Shown here: piece after piece, positions 14,171-22,228 of the stretch
How the letters are laid out: each line of letters opens with the position of its first letter
Position numbering within the stretch: position 1 is the first letter of the stretch
Source of the DNA: Deltaproteobacteria bacterium
GTDB taxonomy: Bacteria > Myxococcota > Myxococcia > Myxococcales > JAHFDP01
Direction of reading: 5' to 3'
DNA length: 34,818 nt
Assembly (NCBI GenBank): GCA_023248955.1
Contig: JAHFDP010000016.1
Location: 24,258-59,075 of the forward strand
Notes under the pieces: generated by a model
Told to the model about the DNA's origin: nothing
Database searches by the model: none
The model's input: the letters and a program-made list of their open reading frames with translations, nothing else
Made by a program: the position numbers and the translations under genes

Positions 14171-15267
14171 ACATCGCCCTGGTCACCGAGTATTACGCGC
14201 CAACGCTCGGGGGCATCCAGGAACACGTCTTCCATTTGCGGCGCGAGTTGGTACGGCTCGGGCATCGCGCGACGATCGTCACTGCCGAAGTGAATGATCC
14301 CGCGCTTCCTTTGTCGCCGCCCGAGCGGGAGTCGGGTGTGGTGCGGCTTTCCAAGAGCCGGCCGCTGATCATGAACGGATCGGTGGCCCGTGTTTCGGTG
14401 GGTGGTCACGTGGCGCGTTCACTGCGCGAGTTGGATGCCCGCGAGCATTTCGACGTGTTGCATCTGCACGCGCCGCTTTCGCCGACGTTGCCGCTGGTGG
14501 CGCTGCTGGCGCTCGACACGCCCGCGATCGGTACCTTCCACACCTATTTTACGCAGAGCGCGCTCTTGCGATTTCTGCGCCGGCCCTTGCAGCGCGTGAT
14601 GGATCGGTTGCGGGCACGCATCGCGGTGAGTCAGCTCGCGGCGGATGCGATTCACCGTTATTTCCGCGCCGAATTTTCGGTGATTCCCAACGGCGTCGAT
14701 TGCGCCAAGTTCGCCGCCGCGCCGCCGCTGGAGGTCTTCGCGGATGGAAGACCCAGCATTCTCTTCGTCGGTCGGCTCGAGCCGCGTTGCGGACTTGAGC
14801 CGTTGCTCGAGGCGATGAAACTCTTGCCGTCGCCACTGGATGCGCGACTCATCGTGGTTGGCGACGGTCCGTTGCGTGCGCGCTACGAGGCGGCGGCGGG
14901 GCCGTCCGTGGAATTTGCAGGGCCGCAGCTCGCCGCACTTCCAAGCTATTACGCCAGCGCGTCGGTGGTGTGCGTGCCTTTTTCGATCGCGTCGTTTGGG
15001 ATCACGCTGCTCGAAGCCATGGCCGCGGGCAAGCCGATCGTGGCCAGCGACATCCCCGGTTTTCGCTCGGTGATGCAGGACGGCGTACAAGGGCGGCTGG
15101 TCGATTCGCGATCGCCGCGCGCGTTGTCGTCTGCGCTGTCGCAAATCCTGCGCGATTCCGATCGACGTCAGCGCTATGGCGCGGCGGGCCGTCTCACGGT
15201 GCGCCAATACGATTGGTCGCTCATCACGCAGCGCATCGTGCAGGTCTACGAGCGAGCGGCCGGATGA
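14167..15267 (+). CDS. GT4 glycosyltransferase, PimA-like
   Basis: The GTG at 14167 is chosen because the GT-B fold begins there (NIALVTEYYAPTLGGIQEHV) and it overlaps the small ORF by 4 nt; longer in-frame readings have no signal or domain. The 366-residue protein has the retaining GT4 signature. This includes GGIQEHVFHLRRELVRLGH near the start, HAPLSPTLP and GTFHTYF in the N-domain, VIPNGVDCAKF at the hinge, FVGRLEPRCGLEPLLEAM in the C-domain and SFGITLLEAMAAGKPIVASD as the donor-binding E-x7-E region. Its nearest recognised type is the phosphatidylinositol mannosyltransferase PimA/MshA group, cytoplasmic and membrane-associated. The sugar and acceptor are not known. It overlaps the deacetylase by 4 nt (ATGA), so glycosyl transfer and N-deacetylation are likely successive steps. 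Confidence 0.9.
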   Translation: MNIALVTEYYAPTLGGIQEHVFHLRRELVRLGHRATIVTAEVNDPALPLSPPERESGVVRLSKSRPLIMNGSVARVSVGGHVARSLRELDAREHFDVLHLHAPLSPTLPLVALLALDTPAIGTFHTYFTQSALLRFLRRPLQRVMDRLRARIAVSQLAADAIHRYFRAEFSVIPNGVDCAKFAAAPPLEVFADGRPSILFVGRLEPRCGLEPLLEAMKLLPSPLDARLIVVGDGPLRARYEAAAGPSVEFAGPQLAALPSYYASASVVCVPFSIASFGITLLEAMAAGKPIVASDIPGFRSVMQDGVQGRLVDSRSPRALSSALSQILRDSDRRQRYGAAGRLTVRQYDWSLITQRIVQVYERAAG

Positions 15268-16142
15268 TCCCACCGCTTCGTCGCATCGGCCAAGTTGGCC
15301 TGTTGGCGGCGAGTTGGACGGGGGCCGCGGCGCTTGGCGCTAGGCTCTGCGTCACGTCGGATTCCCGCGCGATCGGCGGTGGCCTCTTGGCGCTGGCGGG
15401 CGGCGCCGGACTCTTCGCGCTCGATGCGCTGGTCGTTGATTTCGATCCCTTCGGTGACAGCGTGACGCATGGTTCGCGTGCCGGGAAAATGGCGGCGCTG
15501 ACATTCGACGACGGTCCGTCGCGCGACACGCCGCTGGTGCTCAACGCACTCGCGCGCGCGCAGGTGAGGGCGACCTTTTTCGTGGTGGGCGCGCAGGCCC
15601 AAGCACGTCCGTGGTTGATTCGCGCCATCTCGCGCCACGGCCATGCCATCGGCTTGCATACCTACAGCCATCGCGCGTTGGCGCTGGCCAGCCCGCGCAC
15701 GATCGCGCGCGAGATCGACGATGGACGCGCGGCGCTGCGCGCTTGCGGTGTGGAGCCCGCGCCGCTGTTTCGAGCGCCACGCGGTTGGAAGGGTCCACTG
15801 TTGCGCCGTGCCCTCGCCGAGCGGGGATTGCGACTCGTCGCTTGGACGCGCGGTGCATGGGACACCGAGCCGCGCACCGCTGCGCAAATCGCGTCGGCCG
15901 CGAGTGAAAATCCGCGCGCCGGAGACATTCTGCTGCTGCACGATGGTACGACCGCAGCACGGTCGCCGCGGCGGGTGGCGACCGCAGAAGCGATCGCGGA
16001 AATCGTGGCGCGGTATCGAGCGAAAGGTCTCGCGTTCATCACGCTGCCGGAGCTTTTGAGCTTGATCCCCTCCCCCTTTTTCGGGGGAGGGCTTGCGTGG
16101 GGTGATCGGGATCGAGAGCAAGTGCGTGTACCCCCACCCTGA
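15264..16142 (+). CDS. NodB-type polysaccharide deacetylase with repeat-derived tail
   Basis: The start is ATG at 15264, overlapping the GT4 stop by 4 nt. The 292-residue protein has one or two N-terminal hydrophobic segments (about 10-60), then a NodB domain. TFDDGP at 80-85 supplies the catalytic base and metal Asp, and HTYSH (His132, His136) supplies the metal histidines. RAPRGW follows as motif 3, and ILLLHDG near the C-terminus holds the catalytic His. All key residues are present, so it should remove N-acetyl groups from an amino sugar, outside or at the inner membrane. After the domain (ITLPELLSLI) the last 23 residues or so, from SPFFGGG to RVPPP, are encoded by a REP-like palindrome pair, whose second copy also gives the TGA. 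The original stop has evidently been lost. Confidence 0.9.
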   Translation: MIPPLRRIGQVGLLAASWTGAAALGARLCVTSDSRAIGGGLLALAGGAGLFALDALVVDFDPFGDSVTHGSRAGKMAALTFDDGPSRDTPLVLNALARAQVRATFFVVGAQAQARPWLIRAISRHGHAIGLHTYSHRALALASPRTIAREIDDGRAALRACGVEPAPLFRAPRGWKGPLLRRALAERGLRLVAWTRGAWDTEPRTAAQIASAASENPRAGDILLLHDGTTAARSPRRVATAEAIAEIVARYRAKGLAFITLPELLSLIPSPFFGGGLAWGDRDREQVRVPPP

Positions 16143-16165
16143 CCCTCCCCCGTCAAGGGGGAGGG
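16067..16165. repeat. REP/MITE-like palindrome pair, copies 2a and 2b in opposite orientation
   Basis: Copy 2a has arms ccctccccc (16068-16076) and gggggaggg (16083-16091), then a cttgcgtgggg tail. Copy 2b has a cccccaccctga tail, then the same arms at 16143-16151 and 16157-16165. The tails point at each other across about 40 bp. Copy 2b is identical to copy 1 over 35 nt. The deacetylase ends inside 2b and the next gene begins inside the pair. Confidence 0.9.
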
Positions 16166-17088
16166 AAAAATGGCGCCGCCGCTTTCTGTGGCTCGCTGCG
16201 ATCACGTTGCTGGTCATGCTTCTTTTACATGGCCTCGATTTCTCAATGCTTGCTCGATCGCTGACTCACGTTTCGATCCTCCCGCTGATCGTTGCCGCCG
16301 CGCTCAACGGTCTCGCGCTGCTGCTGCAAGCCGCGCGCTGGCAGGCGGTGCTTCAACCGGCCGGTCCCGCGCCGCGCTTTGCGTCCACATTTTTCGCGCT
16401 GCTGTCGGGATTCGCCGCGTCGCTGATCTTGCCCGCCCGCGGTGGCGAGTTTGTTCGCGTCGAATATTTGGCGCGCCGCTCCTCACTCGATCGCGGAACG
16501 TTGATTGGCTCGCTCGCCGCCGATCATCTCGTCAACGGCGTGACGCTGGTCCTCTTGTCGCTCGGACTTTTCGCGGTTCCCACGCCCGCCTGGATTCGTG
16601 CCAGTTTGGCCGCGCTGGTGCCGTTGCTTTTGGTCATGCTCGGCATCTCATTTCTGGTTGCGCGCGAACCGTCCACGGCGCCGACGCATGGCTGGCGCAC
16701 GATCTTGTTGCACCTCGCGGCGGGATTGATCGGTCTTCGCCGCCCGCGCACGTTGGCGATCGCAACAGTTTGGGCGCTGGCCGGATGGCTCGTGGAGCTG
16801 ACCACCACGGCGCTCGCGCTGAAGGCGTTTGGCGTCGACATTGGCGTCGCCGGAACGCTTATCGTGTTGCTCGCGCTCAACCTCGCGCTCATCGTGCCGT
16901 CGCCACCGGGAAACGTCGGCACCTTCGAAGTGGGAACGGTGTTGGCGCTGGTTTCGCTCGGTGTTCCGCGCGAGTCCGCGATCGCCGCCGCCGTGGGATT
17001 TCACCTCGTCCACGTGATTCCAGTGGCGCTGGCGGGGGCGTTGCTTTCGGTCGCCCCGACGCGGTCGCGCGATCCGATTCCGCTGTAG
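16093..17088 (+). CDS. UPF0104/flippase-like integral membrane protein, start within the repeat pair
   Basis: The protein has about seven or eight hydrophobic helices from WLAAITLLVMLLLHGLDF to the C-terminus. It carries the family pattern of lysylphosphatidylglycerol synthase N-domain/AglD-like proteins: LNGLALLLQAARWQAVL, ILPARGGEFVRVEYLARR and LNLALIVPSPPGNVGTFEVG. Such proteins move or modify lipid-linked sugars, which fits the adjacent GT4 and deacetylase. The first 25 or so residues depend on the start. TTG at 16093 and GTG at 16102 are possible, and both give a repeat-encoded stretch, YPHPDPPPSRGRE. Without the repeat no good upstream start remains, so the N-terminus was probably rebuilt by the insertion. 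It overlaps the deacetylase by about 40-50 bp, unlike the 4-nt overlaps before it. End coordinate is firm, start is not. Confidence 0.8.
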   Translation: MRGVIGIESKCVYPHPDPPPSRGREKWRRRFLWLAAITLLVMLLLHGLDFSMLARSLTHVSILPLIVAAALNGLALLLQAARWQAVLQPAGPAPRFASTFFALLSGFAASLILPARGGEFVRVEYLARRSSLDRGTLIGSLAADHLVNGVTLVLLSLGLFAVPTPAWIRASLAALVPLLLVMLGISFLVAREPSTAPTHGWRTILLHLAAGLIGLRRPRTLAIATVWALAGWLVELTTTALALKAFGVDIGVAGTLIVLLALNLALIVPSPPGNVGTFEVGTVLALVSLGVPRESAIAAAVGFHLVHVIPVALAGALLSVAPTRSRDPIPL

Positions 17089-17165
17089 GCGTTTATTTTG
17101 GGCCGCGGAAGCGAGGGCGGTAACCTTCCACCGCCTGCACCGTAGAATATCGCCGAGGAGAAATC

Positions 17166-17759
17166 ATGCATCGACTGCTTGCCATTGCGTTTCTGCTGAC
17201 CAGCGCTTCTGCGTTGGCCGATCGCGCCAAAGACACGCAACACTCAATATCGATCACGGTCGATCCGCTGCTAGCGATTCCGACCCATTCGGTCACTCCG
17301 GCAACACACGACGGAGCCCAGGTCGATGGTCCGACGGTGCAGCTCTTCGAGGTCACCGGCGAGTACCGCGTCCTCGATAAAGTTGGCGTCGTAGCGTACG
17401 GAGGTTGGGGTCCCTGGTCGGATCCCTCGGGCATGAAAGGTTCGAACTACGTGGTCGCAACGCAGGGGCTCTTCTATCCTTTCGGCTATTTCGAACACGG
17501 CATGCAGGCTGGTCTGGAGGCGGTCTACATCGGTACCACCGGCGGAACAGCCTCAGTGAAAGGGGGCGCGAGCACTTTCGGTGCTGGTCCGCTGTTGGGC
17601 TACAAAATTGCGACCAATGTCGGGTTTACATTCGAGGCACAGGCTGGCGCTGACTACTTGGCCGCGAGAGCATCCGCTTCCGATGGAACGATCAGCTCGA
17701 CCGCGTCATCTTCCCAATGGGTGCCTCGCCTACGGATCCAGCTAGGCTGGTCCTTCTAG
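17166..17759 (+). CDS. Outer-membrane beta-barrel protein of unknown function
   Basis: The 197-residue protein has a signal peptide (MHRLLAIAFLLTSASALA). The mature part has alternating polar and hydrophobic residues, many Gly/Tyr/Trp positions, and strand-turn-strand segments such as YRVLDKVGVVAYGGWGPW and GYKIATNVGFTFEAQAGADYL. It ends in LRIQLGWSF, the terminal Phe of outer-membrane barrels recognised by the Bam complex. Seven or eight strands are plausible for this size. GAGGAG just before the ATG at 17166 is a clear ribosome-binding site. A TAGAAT hexamer is at 17143-17148, and a 6-bp hairpin (17116-17135) lies between this gene and the one before. The function and ligand are unknown. 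Confidence 0.8.
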   Translation: MHRLLAIAFLLTSASALADRAKDTQHSISITVDPLLAIPTHSVTPATHDGAQVDGPTVQLFEVTGEYRVLDKVGVVAYGGWGPWSDPSGMKGSNYVVATQGLFYPFGYFEHGMQAGLEAVYIGTTGGTASVKGGASTFGAGPLLGYKIATNVGFTFEAQAGADYLAARASASDGTISSTASSSQWVPRLRIQLGWSF

Positions 17760-17793
17760 CCTCGGGTGGCGTTCCCACTCGAAGCCGTGCAAA

Positions 17794-19269
17794 ATGTTCG
17801 GCCTCATGACCACAGCCATCTTCCGCGTTTTTATTTTGTCGCTGGCTTTCGCTTGCACCCATTCTTCCAACTCCAACACGCCCGCTGACGGCGGCGTTTC
17901 GGACGGCGGCGGTGGCAAAACGGATGGCGGTGCCGACGCTGGCCCCAGCTGCACCGACGCTGCATGTGGTGCCAATCGCTACTGCGGATCGAGCGGAACT
18001 TGCCTCGCTGCTAAAGCCTGCACTTCGCAGTCTGATTGTGAATACCAACCCGACCCCGCGCATCCCGACTACTGCGACAGCCAGGGTTGCTTTTGCGATC
18101 CGGCCGATAGCGTTTGCCGCCCGCGCCACGCGTTCTGTATGCCCTGCGCGCGCGATGTGGAGTGCGGCAACATCACGGTTGCCTTCGATACGCCCGGTGC
18201 TTGCGGCACGGTTGGCAGCGGCAAATTTTGTTTGCCGGTCAAAGCGGGCGGTGGCTGCCCACGTGGCTACATCGCCACCAGCGATGCGGCTTGTCAGCCG
18301 GGCAGCGGGAGCTGCTCGTCCGTCGCGGCCTGTTCGAAAGATACTGAATGTGATCCCGCTTCGGCGCGGCCGATCTGCGACATCGCACGCGGTCTCTGTT
18401 CGGAGGCCTGCGACTTCGATCTGAAAACCGGCGCTTCGAATTGCCCCGCCGGCGGAGTGTGTCACCTCGATCCGCGCTTCACCACGGCCGGCGTACCCAA
18501 CTACAACCGTGGAAAATGCGGCTCGCCGTGTACCAGCACGAGTTGCCCGTCGAGCGAGACCTGCCGCAGCGAAGGCCAAGACAATCCCGTCCTGCGGTGC
18601 ACGTTGCCCGAAGGCCAGTGCCTCGGCGACGTGGAATGTCCCGCGGGAACCGCCGAGAACTCCAAAGGCTACTGTGATACATCCGCACACGCTTGTAAGA
18701 CAGACTGCCGTCCGCCACCGGCCAACGACTGCGCGCTCGGTTACGGTTGTCAGAGTGGAAAATGCGTGAAGTTGGGATGCGACGCCGCCGGTGGCGCGAA
18801 CTCCGACTGCACCTGCGGTCAGCTCTGCTGCGGCGAAAACGGAGCGCCGGCCTGTCCCTCGGGAACCGCACACGGCGCCTGCTACGACAGGCCGCAGGAG
18901 CAGTGGGACGCCACCTGCGCCAGCGATGATGACTGCAACAAGGACCCGTTGCCCAAGCGCAACAACAAGAACCTTTGCCTGCAAGTTTCTCCGACTCAAA
19001 CGTACTGCTTCGTGGGTTGCGACCTGGCGGCGCCACCTGGGCAGTGCCCGAGCCGTTTTCACTGCGGACCGATTTTGGCGCAGTGCCAAGTTGCGTCCGA
19101 CTGCGCGCCGGGCGTGACCTGCGCCGCACCAGACAAGGCGCATCCCGATCAGCTTTCGTGCGACTGCTCGAGCGGCGGCTGCCCGACGGGGACGCAGTGC
19201 GTGAGTTATTTGGGCGGGAAGTGGTGCGCGGCGTCTACGGTCTGTATGCGGGCGGCCTGCGCGAAATAG
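17794..19269 (+). CDS. Large Cys-rich lipoprotein
   Basis: Two in-frame starts exist, ATG at 17794 and ATG at 17806; the second gives the tidier signal, MTTAIFRVFILSLAFAC (Cys17). An Asp/Gly linker (about residues 20-45, DGGVSDGGGGKTDGGADAG) follows. The remaining 430 or so residues carry about 50 cysteines in repeated small units of the form C-x(4-6)-C-x(5-8)-C, such as ACGANRYCGSSGTC, QCLGDVECPAGT and CAPGVTCAAPD. Such disulfide-rich knots are common in myxobacterial surface lipoproteins and in adhesion or predation-related proteins, but no enzyme motif is visible. The gene has its own terminator-like hairpin (19294-19331). A 16-bp palindrome overlaps its stop codon (19262-19277). Confidence 0.8.
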   Translation: MFGLMTTAIFRVFILSLAFACTHSSNSNTPADGGVSDGGGGKTDGGADAGPSCTDAACGANRYCGSSGTCLAAKACTSQSDCEYQPDPAHPDYCDSQGCFCDPADSVCRPRHAFCMPCARDVECGNITVAFDTPGACGTVGSGKFCLPVKAGGGCPRGYIATSDAACQPGSGSCSSVAACSKDTECDPASARPICDIARGLCSEACDFDLKTGASNCPAGGVCHLDPRFTTAGVPNYNRGKCGSPCTSTSCPSSETCRSEGQDNPVLRCTLPEGQCLGDVECPAGTAENSKGYCDTSAHACKTDCRPPPANDCALGYGCQSGKCVKLGCDAAGGANSDCTCGQLCCGENGAPACPSGTAHGACYDRPQEQWDATCASDDDCNKDPLPKRNNKNLCLQVSPTQTYCFVGCDLAAPPGQCPSRFHCGPILAQCQVASDCAPGVTCAAPDKAHPDQLSCDCSSGGCPTGTQCVSYLGGKWCAASTVCMRAACAK

Positions 19270-19277
19270 CTATTTCG
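19262..19277. other. Perfect 16-bp palindrome across the stop of the Cys-rich lipoprotein
   Basis: CGAAATAGCTATTTCG is fully self-complementary and contains the TAG stop. It is AT-rich against a GC-rich background. It precedes the terminator hairpin by 17 bp. Confidence 0.4.
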
Positions 19278-19293
19278 AATCGTTCTGTCCGTT

Positions 19294-19331
19294 CGTCATG
19301 GCCGACTTTTCGGCCGGCCGTGACGATTTTT
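19294..19331 (+). terminator. Rho-independent-type terminator after the Cys-rich lipoprotein gene
   Basis: Arms 19294-19304 and 19315-19325 form an 11-bp stem (one G-T pair) with a 10-nt loop, followed by ATTTTT (19326-19331). It lies between two convergent genes and may stop both. Confidence 0.75.
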
Positions 19332-19351
19332 CGCGGGGCGCTGACGTTCAA

Positions 19352-20398
19352 CTACTTCCCTGTAATCACATGCGCCCAGCGCATGATGTCTCCGGCGCTG
19401 ACGATCACCACGAGGATCAAGAACATCGCGAATCCAGCGATGTGCACGGCGTTCTCGATCTTCGCTGGCACGCGGCGGCCTGCCACCATTTCGATCACCA
19501 GAAAAACGAGCCGTCCGCCATCGAGTGGCGGAATCGGCAGAAAATTAAAAATCGCCAGCGCCACCGACAGCAACGAAAGGGTGACCAAAAAACTCAGCGC
19601 GCCGCGCGAAGCCTGTTCGGCGGTTTCGCGAACGATGCCCAACGGGCCCGAGAGCTGGGCCTTCTCGCGACCGCGTACCATGCGGCCCAGCGAGCGAACG
19701 ATTTCGGCGTTGTTTTCCCAAACCCAGCGCGCCGCGGAGGTGAAAGCCGTGAGCGGCGGAAGTCCGGGTTCCGCGACAGCGCGTGGCCTGCCGACACCGA
19801 TGCGCGGTGTCCCGCCCTCGAGCGACGGGTGCAGCTCCAGCGAGAGTTTTTGATCGCCGCGTTCAACCACCATTGTTCCGCCGCGTGGACCGAGTGCTTC
19901 CACGGCCGGAGGAATGTCGGCCCAGCGTTTGGTGGTCCGATCGCCAATTGACAAAATGCGATCCCCCGGCTGCACGCCCGCCAGGGCCGCGGGTTTGCCG
20001 GGGACGATCTCATCCACGATGTTGCTCGGTGCCGGACGGCCAGCCATCAAGAGTCCGCACGCCAAGACGAACGCCGTGGCGTAGTTCATCAACGGCCCGG
20101 CGGCGATGGCGGCGAAGCGGCTCCAGGGCGGCTTGGCTGCGTAGCTGTCGGGATCCGACGCACCGGACGTGTCGCTCTCGCTTTCGGCCATCCCAGCGAT
20201 GCGGCAGTAGCCGCCGATGGGGACGATGCTAATGCGATATTCAGTACCGCTCTTGCCGACGCGGCTCCAAATCGCGCGGCCCCACCCGATGCTGTAGACC
20301 TCGACCCGCATGCCGAGCAGGCGCGCCGCGAAGAGATGCCCGGCCTCGTGAATGGCCACCAACATCCCGAGTCCCATGACGGCAAGGAGAATGTGCAC
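19352..20398 (-). CDS. rseP: RseP-type site-2 (M50) zinc protease
   Basis: The 348-residue protein is an intramembrane metalloprotease that cuts membrane-anchored regulators such as anti-sigma factors and cleared signal peptides. HEAGH at residues 17-21 in the first helix holds the zinc ligands and catalytic Glu. NFLPIPPLDGG near residue 295 supplies the Asp ligand. A single PDZ domain (about 115-190, VPGKPAALAGVQPGDRILSIGD) lies between, where Escherichia coli RseP has two. SVVPIGGY-like SIVPIGGYCRIAGM follows the first helix. The start is GTG at 20398; four helices are evident. Its frequent neighbours dxr, cdsA and bamA are absent, so it is alone here, divergent from the TPR/cNMP gene. The symbol is by family, not proven orthology. 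Confidence 0.92.
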   Translation of the reverse strand: MHILLAVMGLGMLVAIHEAGHLFAARLLGMRVEVYSIGWGRAIWSRVGKSGTEYRISIVPIGGYCRIAGMAESESDTSGASDPDSYAAKPPWSRFAAIAAGPLMNYATAFVLACGLLMAGRPAPSNIVDEIVPGKPAALAGVQPGDRILSIGDRTTKRWADIPPAVEALGPRGGTMVVERGDQKLSLELHPSLEGGTPRIGVGRPRAVAEPGLPPLTAFTSAARWVWENNAEIVRSLGRMVRGREKAQLSGPLGIVRETAEQASRGALSFLVTLSLLSVALAIFNFLPIPPLDGGRLVFLVIEMVAGRRVPAKIENAVHIAGFAMFLILVVIVSAGDIMRWAHVITGK

Positions 20399-20480
20399 GC
20401 TTGCGGGCTAGCACGAAATGGGAGCAGAAACCACCGCCGAGATTGCCTTCGAAATCTGAGCGTGCTGGCTTGGGATTTCG

Positions 20481-20486
20481 TATAGT
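20481..20486 (+). promoter_or_regulatory. -10-like hexamer TATAGT ahead of the TPR/cNMP gene
   Basis: TATAGT matches five of six -10 positions and ends 15 nt before the ATG at 20502. There is no Shine-Dalgarno between (gatcgatcgctcacc). Confidence 0.35.
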
Positions 20487-20501
20487 GATCGATCGCTCAC
20501 C

Positions 20502-22196
20502 ATGGCACGCGACGTCGACATACGAAGGCTGAAGGACGAGGCCGCGGAATATTTCCGCAAAGCCAAGTTCGATAAGGCGGCCAAGGCGCTCGAGGAAATC
20601 GTCGCGCTCGAGCCGAGGGACGTGCAGCATCGTTTGAAGCTTGGCGACGCGTACCGTCGGGATAATCAAAAGGAGAAGGCCATTGCGGCCTACCGAACGG
20701 CGGCCGATGCCTTTGCGCAGGACAACCAGGTCATTAAGGCCATTGCGGCGTGCAAACTGATTTTGGAAATCGATCCCAGCCATCATGAAGCGCAAACCTC
20801 GTTGGCGGATCTGGTTCTCCAGCGTTATGGCAAGCCGACTGGTGCTGCGCCGCGCGGGAAGCGGTCGCCCGCTCCTGGCGCGGTTTTTTCCCCGGTATCA
20901 TCGCCTGCGTCCGTTGCGCCGCGGCGGACTAGCCCTCCGTTAGACCCGTCCGCGGCCGCTGTGTTTCCACCGCCGATCCAGGTCGTGGTGCAGCCGACCA
21001 TCGTCGCCGAGCCGGTCTTCGATCTCGAAGAGGAACCACTTGTCCCGGAAACGCCGTCTGCGACTGCGCTAAAAATGGAGTCGCTCGATCCGATCTTTGA
21101 CCCGGCGAATCTAGAGCCGTTCGATCCGCCGCTGCCGCCACCGCCGGCGGCGCCGGTGCGCTCGCCTCTGACGATCAATCTCGATCTCGACGAACCGAGG
21201 TCCATGCCACCGGTGGCGCGGGCATCCGACCCCAATCTCGCGCTGGCCGACATTCTCTGCGGACCGCCGGCGGAGGACGACGAGATCGTCACGGCGCCGC
21301 CGACCGGGTCAATCGCTCTGCCGGGTCAAGAGTCAGGCAAAGCCAAGCCGCGCGTGGTCATCGATAAGTCGCGCGTTCCGCTTTTTAGCGATCTGTCGCG
21401 TGACGCGTTTATTCAGCTCACCAACAAGCTCGACTTTCGGCGCACGCACGCTGGCGAAAAGTTGATCACCGAAGGCGAAGCGGGGCGTTCGTTTTTCATT
21501 GTGGTGAGCGGCAAAGTGAAGGTGACCAAGGCCACGCTCGAGGGCGAGGTCACGCTCGCCACGCTCGGGGAAGGAACGTTTTTTGGCGAGATGGCCGTTC
21601 TGTCGAGCGCGCCACGTCTCGCCAATGTTGTTGCGATCGAGGAGAGCGAGCTGCTCGAAATCAGCGATGTGGTGCTGATGGATCTGGTCCGCGATCACGC
21701 CGGCGTCATCGTGGTGCTGAAGAAATTTTACCGTCAGCGGCTGCTCTCCAACGTGATGAACATGAGTCCGCTCTTCAAGGTTTATGATCGCGCCGAGCGG
21801 CGGTCGCTCATCGAGAAATTTCGGTTGCGCGAAATTCCGGCGGGGCAAGCGGCCATCACGGAAGGGACCAAGTCCGATGGGCTTTATGTCGTGATGCACG
21901 GCGCGCTCAAAGCGGTGAAGAAAACCGACGACGGAACGCTCGAGTTGGGGCGGCTGCGCGAAGGCGACATCTTCGGCGAGATGAGCTTGCTCACGCTGGA
22001 GCCGGCCATGGCGACGGTTCTTGCAGAGCGGCGATCGCTGGTGCTGCGGCTGGCGAAGTCGGATTTCGATCTGCTGAAGTTTACGCATCCGCAGATGTTG
22101 GAAGTGGTGAGCGATCTCACCGCGCAACGCAAATCGATCGCTGAGCACCTTCTCGCGGGCGAGCACGACAGCGAAGACGGAATTGTCATCATCTAA
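20502..22196 (+). CDS. TPR protein with two cyclic-nucleotide-binding-type domains
   Basis: Residues about 5-100 form two to three TPR helices (AEYFRKAKFDKAAKALEEIVALEP, GDAYRRDNQKEKAIAAYRTAAD, AIAACKLILEIDPSHHEAQTSLADL). A Pro-rich acidic linker (about 105-285) follows, then cNMP-type domains at about 292-410 and 422-550. Domain 1 has FFGEMAVLSSAPRLANVVA, retaining the Glu (in GEM) and Arg that bind the nucleotide phosphate. Domain 2 has FGEMSLLTLEPAMATVLA, where the Arg position is Ala/Met, so it is unlikely to bind cAMP or cGMP in the usual way. No DNA-binding or catalytic output domain is present. The TPR part should bind a protein partner, so this is probably a soluble ligand-responsive adaptor. 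Such TPR-cNMP architectures are familiar in myxobacterial genomes. It is the first gene of a run with greA 32 bp downstream. Confidence 0.85.
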   Translation: MARDVDIRRLKDEAAEYFRKAKFDKAAKALEEIVALEPRDVQHRLKLGDAYRRDNQKEKAIAAYRTAADAFAQDNQVIKAIAACKLILEIDPSHHEAQTSLADLVLQRYGKPTGAAPRGKRSPAPGAVFSPVSSPASVAPRRTSPPLDPSAAAVFPPPIQVVVQPTIVAEPVFDLEEEPLVPETPSATALKMESLDPIFDPANLEPFDPPLPPPPAAPVRSPLTINLDLDEPRSMPPVARASDPNLALADILCGPPAEDDEIVTAPPTGSIALPGQESGKAKPRVVIDKSRVPLFSDLSRDAFIQLTNKLDFRRTHAGEKLITEGEAGRSFFIVVSGKVKVTKATLEGEVTLATLGEGTFFGEMAVLSSAPRLANVVAIEESELLEISDVVLMDLVRDHAGVIVVLKKFYRQRLLSNVMNMSPLFKVYDRAERRSLIEKFRLREIPAGQAAITEGTKSDGLYVVMHGALKAVKKTDDGTLELGRLREGDIFGEMSLLTLEPAMATVLAERRSLVLRLAKSDFDLLKFTHPQMLEVVSDLTAQRKSIAEHLLAGEHDSEDGIVII

Positions 22197-22228
22197 TTTT
22201 TGACCCGAACGAACCGTAAGGAAAAGCC

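Noticed and set aside
17692-19143. 483-codon leftward frame
   Set aside because: Antisense to the Cys-rich lipoprotein; no signal, domain or ribosome-binding site. The Cys spacing and lipobox on the other strand are much stronger.
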